Below are positions 6,405-6,456 of a stretch of DNA of 6,456 nucleotides, one piece after another. Origin of the DNA: Caryophanales bacterium (GTDB lineage Bacteria; Bacillota_I; Bacilli_A; RF39; UBA660); the NCBI GenBank assembly GCA_016282415.1, contig JAEEKO010000078.1, positions 1-6,456 on the forward strand, in the 5' to 3' direction. Position numbers and translations under genes: made by a program. The notes beneath the pieces were generated by a model. The model searched no databases. It was not told the DNA's origin and was given only the letters and a program-made list of their open reading frames with translations. Every line of letters begins with the position of its first letter. Position 1 is the first letter of the stretch.

Positions 6405-6456
6405 ATGAAAGAAGCGACTGGAGAATTAAACATGACTGTAATTACAGTAGTTGCTA
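6405..6456 (+). CDS. Probable Flp/Tad pilin-like small protein (3'-truncated by window edge)
   Basis: Only 17 codons are visible: MKEATGELNMTVITVVA. A short charged leader with one glycine (G6) followed by Glu-Leu and then a hydrophobic start (TVITVVA) resembles the N-terminus of a class III (prepilin-type) signal. The strong ribosome binding site, the separate promoter and the position right after the TadB/TadC pair all fit a pilin gene. Cleavage after Gly6 would leave Glu at +1 rather than the Glu at +5 of classical Flp pilins, so processing may be atypical or absent. Like the 146-residue protein it starts MKE. The remaining sequence is outside the window, so length and topology cannot be judged. 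Confidence 0.6.
   Translation, partial: MKEATGELNMTVITVVA

Overview
The window is AT-rich, with A/T-ending codons, AGA and CGT as the main arginine codons, TGG for tryptophan and Shine-Dalgarno sites such as AAGGAGG and AAGGTGAT. This points to a low-GC Bacillota, probably class Bacilli or one of the uncultured gut lineages near Erysipelotrichia/RF39. That placement is an inference from composition and gene style; the window has no marker gene. All genes lie on the + strand with gaps of 2 to 76 bases. No RNA gene, CRISPR array, insertion sequence or gene-free stretch over 300 bases was seen.

Layout: (1) 2-1897, the C-terminal 631 residues of a large cysteine-rich protein, presumably extracellular, whose beginning lies upstream of the window. 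(2) 1915-2355, a 146-residue protein with one N-terminal membrane helix, possibly a minor pilin-like subunit. (3) 2371-3180, a CpaB/RcpC-type SAF-domain protein. (4) 3209-4624, a CpaF/TadA-type secretion ATPase with an unusual proline/glutamine/valine-rich tail. (5) 4641-5537 and (6) 5540-6328, a pair of type II secretion F-domain membrane proteins in the TadB and TadC positions. (7) From 6405 to the window end, the first 17 codons of a probable pilin-like protein, preceded by a near-consensus sigma-A promoter of its own.

Together genes 3-6 form the core of a Tad/Flp (type IVc) pilus assembly machine. The ATPase drives the TadB/TadC platform, which extrudes small pilins across the single membrane. 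CpaB-like proteins act on the outer face. The cysteine-rich protein and the 146-residue protein are candidates for tip or accessory subunits because they share the operon. No secretin is seen, as expected for a one-membrane cell. Prepilin peptidase and TadZ genes are not in the window.

The most notable points are the cysteine-rich protein (25 Cys in 631 residues) with two predicted helices flanking a ten-cysteine module, the tailed ATPase, the separate strong promoter for the putative pilin, and the non-canonical N-terminus of that pilin.
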